Positions 43,302 to 53,812 of a DNA stretch of 64,000 bases are shown here, in pieces. This stretch comes from Ampelomyces quisqualis (Eukaryota > Ascomycota > Dothideomycetes > Pleosporales > Phaeosphaeriaceae): NCBI GenBank assembly GCA_018398575.1, contig JAGTXZ010000006.1, forward strand, positions 744,001 to 808,000, in the 5' to 3' direction. The notes beneath the pieces were generated by a model. The model was given only the letters and a program-made list of their open reading frames with translations. It was not told the origin of the DNA and did no database searches. How positions within the stretch are numbered: position 1 is the first letter of the stretch; each line of letters begins with the position of its first letter. The position numbers were made by a program, and so were the translations under genes.

Positions 43302-44521
43302 CATCTTCGCTTCGTGAGTACTCGCGCTGTTTTACGATGCGTCGAATGGGTGGTGGGAAGGATATCGGGTGCATGTCTAGGAGGTGACTTTTGTGATGGG
43401 ACTTGGATGCTGCCAGACATGTGACGACTCACGAGAATGAGGGTTCCCATCCAGTGAATGCAGCAATGAAGCTTCCTTCAGAAGAAAAATGGAATCATCC
43501 TGAGAGATATCTCGGTCTAACCACCATTCTCATCACCGCGTGAACGTATGTATTGCTGTGAAGCTTCTTTGTCGGAAATTTTGCGCGCTGGTGACATATC
43601 TATGTACAAAACTCGCGGGCAGAGATGCAAGTACGATAGAACAGACCGATGCATGTGGAGCTTAACATCTAATCATTAGTATTGGATGCGTAGCACTCTG
43701 TCAGTCTTTCCTCCTTTGAAAGGCTACTTGGACTCCATATCGTTCATATATGATTCTGATGGTTGGGTGAGTTCGAGGAAGTGCCCTCGCACGTGGCAAA
43801 TAACCAAGCAGTTCCTTCGGTCCAAATTGTCCCGGCAAAGGCGCTGGCTCCAAGGTCCTGGACTCGGGAAGAAATGACGTTCCCGCGTTTCAACGGTCGT
43901 GATTCATGTACGAATCCTTTGTTGTTTCAGGGAACGGATCCATGTGGGACCGGCCCGGGCCAATGAGCGTTCTCGCCGAGACTTGTCGAACGAGGTGTAC
44001 GCTACAACAGCCCATGACGAAGACGTCAAAGTTTCGTCGTAGTACTACGATACATACTGGGTCGGGGTGAGAACCGCACTTCTTTGTGCCTCAGTTCTCT
44101 CGGTGCGAACATGGTGGTCCTGCTAAGTCGGCTTGCTTGAAACATCCGAACGAGCTACAGGTAGGTGGGTACCGTAGGGGTACCGTAGGGGTACCGTATT
44201 CGTATTGTCGGTAGACACAGCACGGAGCACACCGCCTTTCAGGACAACAGACCGACTTCAGAGCATGCGAATTTCCGTCTGCAGTAGTGACAAGATATGA
44301 TCCTTCAGGCGAAAGAGCATACATACCATGTCAGCCCACTCGATAATGTTTTCGTTACGCCACAGTCTCTCGTTCTTGGCTTCACACTCTTTTCACTCTC
44401 TGAGCTCTCCCATTCCTTGTTGCGACACCTGAGCATACTCATCGCCTGGTTTGCGTGAGCGCTTGTTATTTATTGACCCTCACAAATTCCTGCTAGCGAT
44501 ACAAAGTCCAGCCTCGACATT
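43302..44521. other. Gene-poor spacer before the pectin lyase gene
   Basis: No gene recognised. The stretch contains an 11-bp tandem repeat (GGGTACCGTAG, three copies, 44167-44199) and the promoter of the pectin lyase gene on its right side. Confidence 0.45.
44167..44199. repeat. 11-bp tandem repeat, three copies
   Basis: GGGTACCGTAG repeated at 44167, 44178 and 44189; the third copy differs in its last base. About 320-350 bp upstream of the pectin lyase start codon. Confidence 0.85.
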
Positions 44522-45928
44522 ATGCGCTTCGAACTTATCACACTCCTTGCAGCAGCAGCTAGCGCTTCAGCCCAGAAAGTCATTGGAACTGCGTATGGCT
44601 TCGGTATCGGAGCCACTGGCGGTGGCTCTGCTGCTGTTTTCACGCCGACCAGTAACGATGAACTGGCGAAATTGCTCTCCGACGACGAGGCACGTACTAT
44701 CCTGATTACAAAGCAATTTGACTTCACTGGCAAAACCGCCACCGGTGCTGGATGTGATCGAAAAGGCTGTAGCCAGAACAACGGAGGTCAACTCTATCTC
44801 GGTGACCTGTCCTGTGCACCGTCCGCCGACAATGTGGCTGTCAGCTCAGTCACCTACGATACTGCTGGTACCACAGCCCTCCAAGTTGGCTCGAACAAAT
44901 CTATCCTAGGGGTCGGTGGCAAGGGTGTCATCAAGGGCAAGGGCCTATCAATCAAAAAGAACGCGCAGAATATCATCATCCAAGGCATTCACATTACGAC
45001 CGTCAACCCGGGCGTAGTATGGGGCGGCGATGCTCTCGACATGCAAGGCGGAAACTCGAAGATCTGGGTAGACCACTGCAAATTCTCTCTCATCGGTCGC
45101 ATGTTTGTCGTCAGCCACTATGATGGTGCGAGCGCTACACTCTCCAACAACGAGTTCGACGGCGTCACGACAACAAGCGCCACATGCAACGACAATCATT
45201 ACTGGGGCTTGATGATGATCGGCAAGAATGAAAAATTCACCATGGACAAGAACTACTTCCATCAAATGTCCGGGCGTGCACCTAAGCTCGGCCAGACGGG
45301 TGTCTCGGGAACTTTCCACGCCGTCAACAACTTCTTCGAGAACATGAAGGGCCACGCATTCGACGCTTACGACGGAGCCAACGCCTTGATCGAGGGCAAC
45401 GTCTTCAAAGGAGTCAGCCAGCCTTCCACCGACGTCGCCGCCAAAGTACCCACTTTCATCGTCAACGCCGGGAGCGCGTGTTCCTCTGCTCTCGGACGCT
45501 CGTGCCTAGACAACTCGGTCGATTCTACCAGCGGAAAACTGGCCGGTGGATCGTCGACAAGCTTTTTATCTACCATCGGCAAAAACGCTGTTAGCAAGCC
45601 CCTGGCTGTAGCTGCAGTCGCGGCACATGTAAAGTCAAACGCTGGACCTGCGGGTCTTGGTGCTGCGGTAGCTGTCAAGCAAGATGCTCCTGCTACCACT
45701 CCAGCAGCTACGAAGCCCACACAGCCCACGACTACCACAAAGGCCGTTGCTAAGCCAACTGTCCCCGCTGCTTCTGCTGACCGTGCTAAGCTTTACAGCC
45801 AGTGTGGTGGCCAGGGCTTCACCGGCCCTATAAAGTGCGAAGCCGGATCCTCTTGCATCGTGTCGAATGCGTGGTATTCTCAATGTCTCGCCAACTCGTC
45901 TAAGTTCCGCCGCGCTTTGAGTATGTAG
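44522..45928 (+). CDS. Secreted pectin lyase (PL1) with C-terminal CBM1, 468 aa
   Basis: Cleaves methyl-esterified pectin by beta-elimination, extracellularly. Signal peptide MRFELITLLAAAASASA, then a parallel beta-helix domain (about 18-360). Pectin-lyase-type features are GTAYGFGIGATGGGSAA, KSILGVGGKGVIKGKGL, VVWGGDALDM and WVDHCKFSLIGR. The catalytic Arg is in SGRAPKLGQ. A Thr/Pro/Ala/Lys-rich linker (about 395-425) joins to a fungal cellulose-binding module (YSQCGGQGFTGPIKCEAGSSC ... WYSQCL). Most fungal pectin lyases end after the catalytic domain, so the CBM1 is a less common fusion that would tether the enzyme to cellulose. Intronless. Confidence 0.93.
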   Translation: MRFELITLLAAAASASAQKVIGTAYGFGIGATGGGSAAVFTPTSNDELAKLLSDDEARTILITKQFDFTGKTATGAGCDRKGCSQNNGGQLYLGDLSCAPSADNVAVSSVTYDTAGTTALQVGSNKSILGVGGKGVIKGKGLSIKKNAQNIIIQGIHITTVNPGVVWGGDALDMQGGNSKIWVDHCKFSLIGRMFVVSHYDGASATLSNNEFDGVTTTSATCNDNHYWGLMMIGKNEKFTMDKNYFHQMSGRAPKLGQTGVSGTFHAVNNFFENMKGHAFDAYDGANALIEGNVFKGVSQPSTDVAAKVPTFIVNAGSACSSALGRSCLDNSVDSTSGKLAGGSSTSFLSTIGKNAVSKPLAVAAVAAHVKSNAGPAGLGAAVAVKQDAPATTPAATKPTQPTTTTKAVAKPTVPAASADRAKLYSQCGGQGFTGPIKCEAGSSCIVSNAWYSQCLANSSKFRRALSM

Positions 45929-46611
45929 ATGTTGGTTTCACCAAGAGTGATTACAACTTCGCCTGGGGACTGAGCGCTAATGTGTCGGTTATTCTTTTCC
46001 TGGTATATAATGTATTGTTTATTAGGAATTTGAGTTCATTTACTATATCGCACGCTCTGTTCAAAGTGGATGATCAAGGGCAGAATCTTTGGTGGTGTGT
46101 TTATCTTCTCGGCACTCCCATTTGCGCGGAGAGCCCTTGCTAGTAGATTGAATCTTCTAGCATAACGCTTGGGTAGAGGTTTTGAGTAGAGTGATATACT
46201 ATCTTTGATGCTAATTTAATCTGTACTTGCTCCCTAAACATAAAGATCATTTAAAAGACTCTATTCGTGTAAGGAGACGCGCATTATAGCGAACATACAA
46301 GATCGATAGCAGAAAAGAAGCGAATTGCTATGAAAGCGTCAAGATGATTTCAGAGGCAGCATTCTGTCAAAAGGCAAGAGTCTTCAGGAACCTAGTCATA
46401 AAGACAAAGCTCTAAGCTGTAAATATTTTAACAAACCTTTGCGCGATCTAAAAGGAGGTGTAGCACGCGAATAGGTACGTAGAGGCTTTCTCCAGCGTCT
46501 TCTTCCAAAACCGCAATTGTTGAAAATGCTAACTCTGGGGTTGGCGTTACACTAGGTAATATAGAGGCTATGGGGCATGTTCTGTGTATACTCATGTGTT
46601 ATTCCCATGAT
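45929..46611. other. AT-rich region without recognised gene
   Basis: 3' flank of the pectin lyase and AT-rich sequence dense in stop codons. Possibly further eroded transposon sequence linked to the LINE remnant that follows, but nothing could be aligned. Confidence 0.4.
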
Positions 46612-47042
46612 TTCTACGTTCGCCTTGTGTAGGAAAATACACTAGGGTAAATATGCGCAAGCTTTAAGCACTTGTCCAGGTCCAAAATAGTGTTAAATAT
46701 TAACTTCTATTTAACATGGACAAATCACTGTAAATAACTGTTGTTAACCCTGGCTTAGCGCCGTAAAACCATCAACTTGTATCCAAGGACCTAGGATATA
46801 GTGGCAATAGAAAAAGGGCGGCGATAATCTTGCAGATCTGTGTTGCTAAATAAAAAGAAAATTACCAAGAAGGTGCTATGTCTTACGCCCGATACGAAAA
46901 AAGGTAGGCTGCAGTTCACACCTTCGAGTTGAATGCTTCGAGCTAGGAATGACTCTACAAAAAGCGATCTGACAAGCCTCCCTATCAAATTGAATAGACT
47001 AATAGAGGTAAAGTCATTGTGTTCCCTTGGCCTACCTAGCAT
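46612..47042 (-). mobile_element. Degraded non-LTR retrotransposon (LINE) reverse-transcriptase fragment
   Basis: The minus-strand frame 46791-47042 contains SLFVESFLARSIQLEGVN followed by SGVRHSTFLVIFFLFSNTDLQD. This fits the fungal LINE reverse-transcriptase pattern W/V-x-SFL-x-RS-x-x-L-x-x-G ... GIPQGSP-x-SPILFLFYNADL, with the PQGSP and SP positions mutated. Further along the same strand (about 46615-46677) KCLKLAHIYPSVF resembles the later block KCLxWAxxHGAxF. Intervening sequence has stops and shifts, and the YxDD-type catalytic box is not found. I read it as an old, inactivated Tad1/LINE-like copy in an AT-rich island. The match is by motif memory only. Confidence 0.5.
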
Positions 47043-48375
47043 CGAAGCGCTTAAACTAGGCCTGGAAAGTGGTTAGCCAATCCTTTAACAATTCTACAGT
47101 ATTATAGGCCAGGTTGGTCCGTTGTTCGCAATTCTATATTAAGGCGAGGTGATTCTGGGAGTTACCGGTATGGTGACCGTGACACTAAAGAGCACAAGCT
47201 TGCAAACGAAAACACACTGTTCAACATTGCTTCCTGAACGAAGGCCTTCACTGCCACTGCTTGTGCTTTACTAGTAGAAGAGGTCATTTTGAACTTCAAC
47301 GCTCCTAGACGCTAGTAACTCACGCTGAGATAACCCCAAGGGTGAATGTCTTGCCCAGATTCCACAGTCTAAGAAGTGAGTGACTGTACAATAACGGATA
47401 TGCGCTCTGGTCAACTTAGTTATAGAGCGACAAAGCAATACTAGCTCCTATCTGGACTTCACAGAGAAACGCGTGCTTCAGCTCTATGGATATGCTCTGT
47501 ATCCACACAACATGGGCAGTCTTCGTGGATATATAGGTGACTAGACCAAGTCTCAGTAGATGCATTAAAAGAGCTTGCCATTCGGAGCACTAAGATCGGA
47601 GAGTCGAACGACATAGCCGTATCGCAACACATCCTTGCTTGTTGCTATTGTTGAATAGGAGATTTTATTGCTGCCAGCCTGACCCCGCAACAAACAAACA
47701 GATCTACAGATTGAATACTTAGACAGAAAATCCCGGACGGAAATTAACTTGTTTAGGTATTCAATCTGTAGATCTATTTGTTTGTTGCGGAGTCTGCCGG
47801 CGGCGGTGGCGGCGGCGGCAGTGGCAGTACCAGGTGAGTCCTCTCACAGATGCCTCTGGCCTTTGCTTACTTTGATGCTCAGTGAGCTGCTCGAAAAAGC
47901 GATTGCGACCTTTAGCAATAGTATGAACTGAAAAGATTGTGTGGCACGCTCGACTTTTATATTGGCTTAGGTGAAAGCATAGCTTAATCTCCTAGACGAA
48001 GCAAGAGTTCTACGAGAATAAGAGACAGCACTCCATAGGATCTTTACAAGTAACGTGATGTTAGATTTTGGTACGGTGCAAGATTATGATGACTTGACAG
48101 TGTACAAGCATCTTCAAAATCCGTGTCGTCGGTTTGACTGCACAGATAGTTCTGTCAATACGTAGCAATGCTAATTTCATTATTGTGCACTGAGTGCCAC
48201 AAAGCGACACGAGAGCGGTCGAAGACCTGAATGGAGAAATACTTAAGCAAAGACAGTGGCACAAACTACGCACGTTTACTTGGAATGCCCGAGGTATAGT
48301 TGGAATCAAAGCAGCACATAAATAAATCTTCTGTACAAATGCTTTGGCTAGAATATCTCGGTAATGCAGGGTATT
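47043..48375. other. AT-rich accessory region containing a long inverted repeat
   Basis: No gene recognised. The main structure is the inverted repeat 47684-47789, followed by a short GGC/GGT-rich run (47797-47826). Confidence 0.5.
47684..47789. repeat. 34-bp inverted repeat with 38-nt loop
   Basis: Left arm 47684-47717 begins CCGCAACAAACAAACAGATC. Right arm 47756-47789 is its reverse complement with one mismatch (33 of 34), and that mismatch still allows a G-U pair in RNA. Outside the arms a weaker match continues for a few bases (GCCAGC against GCCGGC). The loop is 47718-47755. Confidence 0.95.
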
Positions 48376-50199
48376 TTAGCACAGCATGATGTCTTGCTCT
48401 CCAATGCCCCAGAGCATCCACTCTTTGCTATCCTTTGCACCAAGGATTTCACCGAAGACTACGCGTCCGTCGGCTGTCCGCCAATGGTTTTGACCAACTA
48501 CGTAAGACGCTCCAAGATATTTGTAGCTGTTAGCAGTTTGGGACACCCTCAGGATACACGGAGTAGTGCAGCCGAATAGAATACTGCAAGAATCGCCTTC
48601 CTGAGTAACAGCTGGTGCCAGACCCATGTATCCACGCTTCGTCAGAATGAGCTTGCGATTGTGGGTGTAGCCTTTCACAGTGTGGTGGAAGAGGTCGATG
48701 GCACCGTCTTTGGCCAGCCAATTCGGAGCCTCAAGATCGTCAAAATCTCTGTGCCTCTCACGAATCGTTTGATAGTATGCAGCTTGACTTCGGAGCCATT
48801 CTAAGACCTCGCCTTCTCTCGTAGCGGCCGTGAGGGCTGTGATAAATACATTGAGTTGATTTGTCCTTCGATACGGTAAGTCTGTCGACAACCTTTTTAT
48901 GTCCTTGAAGATGTCGGTAATAGCATCTAGTGTCGTCGTCGAAAAAGTGAGGGCCTTTGACGCGTAAATCACAGTATCAAAGTCAACGCCTCTTGTGCTG
49001 AGTGTGTTCTCTTCCGTCACCGTGGGTTCATAGATAGAGTCGTCGCCGGAAGTTAACGCGAGGTAGCCAGAATCGGCTGGCGCGAAAGCATAACCCGTCC
49101 TCGTCAAAGGCAGATCCCATCGCGGTACCCAGGATGGTATGCCGGACTCGAGAGACTGCGCGTCATGTTCAACGTCGCTCAAAAGACCAATATACTTCTT
49201 AGTCCGGATGTATTCGATAGCGAATTGCAGGTATACGTGTAGGAAGTGGTCTTCATAATTTGGCTTCAGATGTACCTGCCTCTCTTCATCTTCAATGAGT
49301 TCAAGGAAAGCATAGATCCGGTCCCGTGGATCCTTGAGACTCAGCTGCCTCGTCAGGCTGAGATAGCCCAGAACACTTGAATGCACCCAAGTCATTTCCG
49401 AGGTAAACAGCTTCGCATATTCCTGATGTCGATCCTCAAAAAGCTCAACATGAGCAAGTGGAATCTTGCTATCGAAGCTCTTAGCATAGAGCAACTTTGT
49501 CGCTCGCTTGTACAAGAAGTTGCAGGTACGCATGAGGGAGTTCCAGCTGAATTCGCTCTGACCCCAGTACACTTGACCATCACGCGCTAACCCAGCTTCA
49601 CGTACTACCCATCCCCTGGTGAACCAAGTCTCATCCAGAAGTACGCCGAGGGAGTCCCATCGTGGATCCACGAAGATAGCATCGCTTGCTTGCGGATACG
49701 GAAAGGTATTCCAATCTTTGCGTAGCAAGGGTAGAATTCTGTCTATAGTGCCACAGACAGTGTCTAGCAATGACACAACTTGTGGACCGTGACCCTTGTC
49801 GTTGCCGCCCATGTGGATGAGTACTTGACTCGCGTGGCGATAAATCTGGCCCATGATAGCTACCTGGCGCCCTTTCTCGTGTAAATTTTCTTGATTGATA
49901 CATATCAAATCTGCCCAGATGTTGCGTGTTCTGTCTGGCTGACGAACCCGACAGAGTACTCGAAATAGGTTTGTTGTAAGCGCCAACACCTTCCCATCAC
50001 AAATGATTTCTTGGTCCCTGACATCGCTCCCCCAAACGTACGAAACAGCTTCGAATTCAGTTTCCGTTGATCGTGCTGTGTGCAGGTTGCACTCCAGAGG
50101 ATCGGTGCCTTGACCGGCGTGTAGCGTCAGGTAACGAATGAAGTCGCCCTGTGGTAGCTCATCATACTTGTACGTGTCAAGATCCATTGAAGAAGACAT
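48376..50199 (-). CDS. HET-domain protein, 607 aa
   Basis: Protein with an N-terminal heterokaryon-incompatibility (HET) domain, a fungal TIR-like module linked to non-self recognition and regulated cell death. Domain blocks are visible: FEAVSYVWGSD (about 48-58), ALTTNLFRVLCRVR, RNIWADLICINQENLHEKGRQVAIMGQIYRHASQVLIHMG and WFTRGWVVREAGLA. The C-terminal 350 residues, as in many HET proteins, have no recognised domain beyond blocks such as DPRDRIYAFLEL and PSWVPRWDLP. Single intronless frame. No NACHT/WD repeats or partner gene adjacent. It borders a repeat-bearing AT-rich island, a common setting for such genes. Confidence 0.93.
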   Translation of the reverse strand: MSSSMDLDTYKYDELPQGDFIRYLTLHAGQGTDPLECNLHTARSTETEFEAVSYVWGSDVRDQEIICDGKVLALTTNLFRVLCRVRQPDRTRNIWADLICINQENLHEKGRQVAIMGQIYRHASQVLIHMGGNDKGHGPQVVSLLDTVCGTIDRILPLLRKDWNTFPYPQASDAIFVDPRWDSLGVLLDETWFTRGWVVREAGLARDGQVYWGQSEFSWNSLMRTCNFLYKRATKLLYAKSFDSKIPLAHVELFEDRHQEYAKLFTSEMTWVHSSVLGYLSLTRQLSLKDPRDRIYAFLELIEDEERQVHLKPNYEDHFLHVYLQFAIEYIRTKKYIGLLSDVEHDAQSLESGIPSWVPRWDLPLTRTGYAFAPADSGYLALTSGDDSIYEPTVTEENTLSTRGVDFDTVIYASKALTFSTTTLDAITDIFKDIKRLSTDLPYRRTNQLNVFITALTAATREGEVLEWLRSQAAYYQTIRERHRDFDDLEAPNWLAKDGAIDLFHHTVKGYTHNRKLILTKRGYMGLAPAVTQEGDSCSILFGCTTPCILRVSQTANSYKYLGASYVVGQNHWRTADGRVVFGEILGAKDSKEWMLWGIGEQDIMLC

Positions 50200-51289
50200 G
50201 AGCGAACCAGTAGTAAGCCCAAAGATATTGAAGGGGACAGGAGTTCAAGTTTACGTTGAAATTGCTCAAATGCAGGTCCAATGCAGCATCGAGGTCGGCT
50301 GAGATGAGGTGGGGCAGGAGCTCTTCAAGCTGGCCCTGTCCTGCTGCCTTTTCTTTGGCTTGAGCACGTGGGCTCCTGGATACGAGCGCTTGAGTTTTCC
50401 GGGAGGATTTGCAAAGGTCCGTTCAGTTAGAGTTGTCGTCACGCACCATGTGTGTAGGAAAGACTTTAGGCTCATTAACTAGTTACTAGTGCCAAATCCA
50501 GCCTAGCTCGCAATGATACTCAACTGAACAGCGTACACGATCAAATAGACCAACCATACGAACTGCTTTGGACAACTCGAGCGCTTCATTTATATGCGCT
50601 ATTCCTGATCTTAGCTGTGTTCAAGTCTTTTTCACGATCGTTTTCACGCTCTACTGGACTGCGCATGCAGAGCACACAGCAGCAATGCTTTAGCACCAAG
50701 TATTTACGCCAACCGTTCCTCAAGATTCTAACGCTCTGAATGGTGCTTACTGCCCGCGGTCGGGTTGTGGAGGCATGAACGACTTCTTGAACATGAGAAG
50801 TGACCGATTCAACAGTAATGGCTGACTCTACCGAAAGTGCATCATGTGCAGGAATGGCTTCACGGACAGACGGGGTCTCAACCCAAGTAATCCTTTGTGC
50901 AATTTCCAAATTCTGTCTAATTTGCAAGCCAGGCATGATTAGAATCGGCATGGAGTCCAGGAGCTTTTTTATGCGCGTGAGTTCAAGGCGTGCAGGTGGC
51001 AGAGTTGAGTGGCGCTCAAGTGCGCGAGATGGTAAAGAGCGATGAATATGCTCATGACTCGATACATAATTCGCCCACTGCGAGACTGTTCAACCATCTT
51101 AAACCAATCACATTCGGCCCCAAAGTCCCAACAAGGAATAGCTCAATGCAGAACCCCGGCTTAAGCCCAACGTCCCGTCTAGAAACACTCACCGTTTCTC
51201 CCCCAAACCAATCAAAAACACATCAAATTAGCCAACAAACACCACAAAACCCTACTCCCTTCCACCTTGTAGCCCACGATCCCGCAACA
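50200..51289. other. Intergenic region HET gene / lipid-droplet hydrolase
   Basis: No firm gene. A 121-codon minus frame (50586-50951) has no recognisable motif. The hydrolase frame is open back to 50990, but the extension is low-complexity Pro/Thr/Asn and is taken as leader. Confidence 0.4.
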
Positions 51290-52434
51290 ATGTCGACCCC
51301 AACCTCAAAAATCCACCTGCGCACACCCCCAGAACCCGGCCGCAAAGCCGCCGCAAAAACATACATCATCTACTTCCTCACGGGCAACCCAGGACTAATC
51401 GAATACTACCGCGTCTTCCTCACGCACCTGTACGGCGTACTAACACAACACACGGCGTCTGACCGGACCGTTGAATTCCAAGTCTACGGCCGGTCGTTAT
51501 CCGGCTTCGAAATGAGCGGCGCGGAAATCAAGACGCACAAGTATCGCAAGCAACCGCCGTACGGACTGCAAGATCAGATTAGACATGCGGAAGACGATGT
51601 CGTGGAGGTAGTTGAAGAGGCGAAAGATGCCGGCGGGAAAGACGTGAGGGTGATCCTACTGGGCCATTCTGTGGGCGCGTACATGAGTCTTGAAATCGTG
51701 CGGCGACTGCGAGCGCATGGGCTTGCGGGGGAGGATTTCGCGACGCGGATTGCTGGTGTGGTGGGGTTATTTCCTACCGTGGTGGATATTGCTAGGAGTG
51801 AGAGTGGGGTCAAAGCTGCTGTAACGTCTCTCCATAACACACTCATGATTTATACTCCTTGGGATGCTGCTAATCCGCGCTACAGCCGTTTTTGAAAAAT
51901 CCCTCCTTCGCACTGATTGTCTCGCTAGTAGCTGGTTTCTTCACAATGCTTATGCCCCTCGCCCTGCTCGCGAGATTAGTCTCGTTCATCACTGGCTTCC
52001 CGTCCGACGCGGCGCGCACCACGGCGTCGTTTGTCAAATCTCCGTTCGGCGTGCAGCAAGCGCTGCACATGGCGCGCGACGAAATGTTCCAGATCGACAC
52101 GGACATTTGGGATGAAGATGTGTGGGGCGCCGCGGCCGAAGCTCCGGCGTCAAAACATCCGCACCCGAGGCCGGTGCTGAGGTTCTTGTTTGCGAAGAAA
52201 GATCACTGGGTTGCGGACGAGACGAGGGATGCGCTGATTAGGACGCGGGGGAGGTTTAGTAGGTGGGATGTGGAGGAGGTGGAGGGTATGGGAGAGAGTT
52301 GGAAGCCGGCGATGGAAGTTGATGAGACGGAGGGGTGGCCGCATGGGTTTTGCATCAAGCATGGGGTGCCGGTTGCAGAGAGGGTTGCGGGGTATATTAG
52401 GGGGATTGTGGCGCAGGACGCGTCGAGAAAGTAG
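51290..52434 (+). CDS. Lipid droplet-associated hydrolase (LDAH-like), 359 aa
   Basis: Alpha/beta-hydrolase of the LDAH family, located on lipid droplets; the physiological substrate is unsettled. Exons 51290-51820 and 51886-52434. IIYFLTGNPGLIEYYRVFL is the characteristic N-terminal block (oxyanion region). The nucleophile elbow is LLGHSVGAYMS, with GLFPTVVDIARS after it. A hydrophobic segment (ALIVSLVAGFFTMLMPLALLARLVSF, about 186-211) corresponds to the membrane-associating insert. LRFLFAKKDHWVAD near the end provides the likely catalytic Asp, and GWPHGFCIKHG the His. Splicing gives PFLKNPSF in frame. Confidence 0.9.
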
Positions 52435-52793
52435 AACTTAAAAATCTACTGCATGGCTAGCAAGTTGTGGTTCCTGCTATTCATGCTCGCCGCTGTCAAC
52501 GAAGACCATGTGACAGCCAGCGACACGCACACACAGTGTTTCGTGCTGCTGGCTGCATGTCCAGTTCCAACACGACACGAATTCCTTCTCTACCTATATC
52601 CGATCCTAGGGTCATGGTTGTGACCTGATAGCACGCCGGGGCACGTGCATGTTGGTCGTCATCACAACCGGGGTGTTGTGCCACTTGGTACAATTGTGAC
52701 GTACAAAGTCTCGCCCTGCAGCTTTATTGTGGGAGACTTGGCACTTCCGTGGTGGTGGTATCATGGTGGTTTGACATTAACTCCAGGTGTTCA
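52435..52793. other. Spacer between convergent LDAH-like and DCP1 genes
   Basis: 3' flanks of two convergent genes; no further gene recognised. Confidence 0.5.
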
Positions 52794-53603
52794 TCATCCA
52801 AAGCCATTGAAGTCCTGCTTGGCCTTCATAAAAAGATGACCAAGGACATCCTGCGGTAAGCCGGAGTTTTCTAGTGGCATGTAGGACTGCTGGTGCTGGT
52901 ACATGTGTGGCGGCGGGTGGCTGTCGTGGTTGTGCACGCCGAATCCAGCGTCTTGCTCGCGCTGCTGCCCAAACAACTCACGCAGAGAGAGCTGGCGGCC
53001 CATGGAAGCCGACGACGCCGACTCGGTCTGTTCACCTGCTTCCCCGAGGCCATTCTTCCCCGCCCTCTCCTTGGCTTCGCGACTCGCCTTGGCCCTGTCG
53101 GCTATCTCCATCATCTTCTCGGCGGTCTCAATGCGACAGTTGGAGGTCGACGCGGGCGGCGGGTCGGCGAAGATCCAGATGCCGTAGACCTGGTCGCCCT
53201 GCAGGATGACGTAGGGGTCTGAGATCTCCATCTCGTCGCTGCTCGTGAGCTCCAGGTAGAAGTTGTCGAGCCCGCGGCGGTTGAGGATGACGGCGCAGTG
53301 GCGCTCGGCGCCGCTGGACGAGGGCGTGAGTTGGCAGACGAAGAGCGTGCCCTCGATGCCGACCTTCTCCCATTGCTGGTTGTCGAGATTGAACGTGTAC
53401 AGCGCGGCATACGGGGTCACGTGCTCTATGGCGCGCAGCTCTGGATATGCGCGTTGCAGGACGGAGAAGTTGAGTTCTTCGTTGGAGCGGGCGGGCGGCA
53501 GCGGCACGTGGACGGCGGGCGGCGGGGCGTCTGTTTCGTAGTCTGACGGCTGTGGAGGGGCTTGGGGCTGTTGGCCGCGTGACTTTGCCCGGTTGGGAGC
53601 CAT
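52794..53603 (-). CDS. DCP1: Dcp1 mRNA-decapping activator, 269 aa
   Basis: EVH1-fold activator of the decapping enzyme Dcp2, found in P-bodies. After a Pro/Gln/Ala-rich N-terminus (1-40), the EVH1 domain spans about 45-175: NFSVLQRAYPELRAIEHVTPYAALYTFN, WEKVGIEGTLFVCQL, FYLELTSSDEMEI and VYGIWIFADP. The tail has a Lys/Glu/Ala-rich helix and the LSLRELFGQQ stretch that recalls motif-I-type sequences in Dcp1 tails. A frame upstream of 53603 is open but not conserved-looking. The promoter is shared with the inositol 5-phosphatase gene (about 210 bp). Confidence 0.93.
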   Translation of the reverse strand: MAPNRAKSRGQQPQAPPQPSDYETDAPPPAVHVPLPPARSNEELNFSVLQRAYPELRAIEHVTPYAALYTFNLDNQQWEKVGIEGTLFVCQLTPSSSGAERHCAVILNRRGLDNFYLELTSSDEMEISDPYVILQGDQVYGIWIFADPPPASTSNCRIETAEKMMEIADRAKASREAKERAGKNGLGEAGEQTESASSASMGRQLSLRELFGQQREQDAGFGVHNHDSHPPPHMYQHQQSYMPLENSGLPQDVLGHLFMKAKQDFNGFG

Positions 53604-53812
53604 TGTCGCTGTGAGCTGAGTGGTGGTGTGGGCGGTGCAGTGGATTCGAGGCCCGCGACGCGACCAAGGCGGCAAGGGCATCGTCATCACCATCTGCGCC
53701 CTTCACCACCCGCCAACATGTGACCCGCGCCCGCGCCCACCCAGTCCAGAGCCTCGCAACACCGCCGTCGCCAAACTCCACCCCCGCCGCCCCGCCCCTC
53801 CACCGCCCCGCC

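Noticed and set aside
47797..47826. GGC/GGT-rich run after the inverted repeat, considered as a coding triplet repeat
   Set aside because: It lies in a 60-codon frame without other support; simple low-complexity DNA is the simpler reading.
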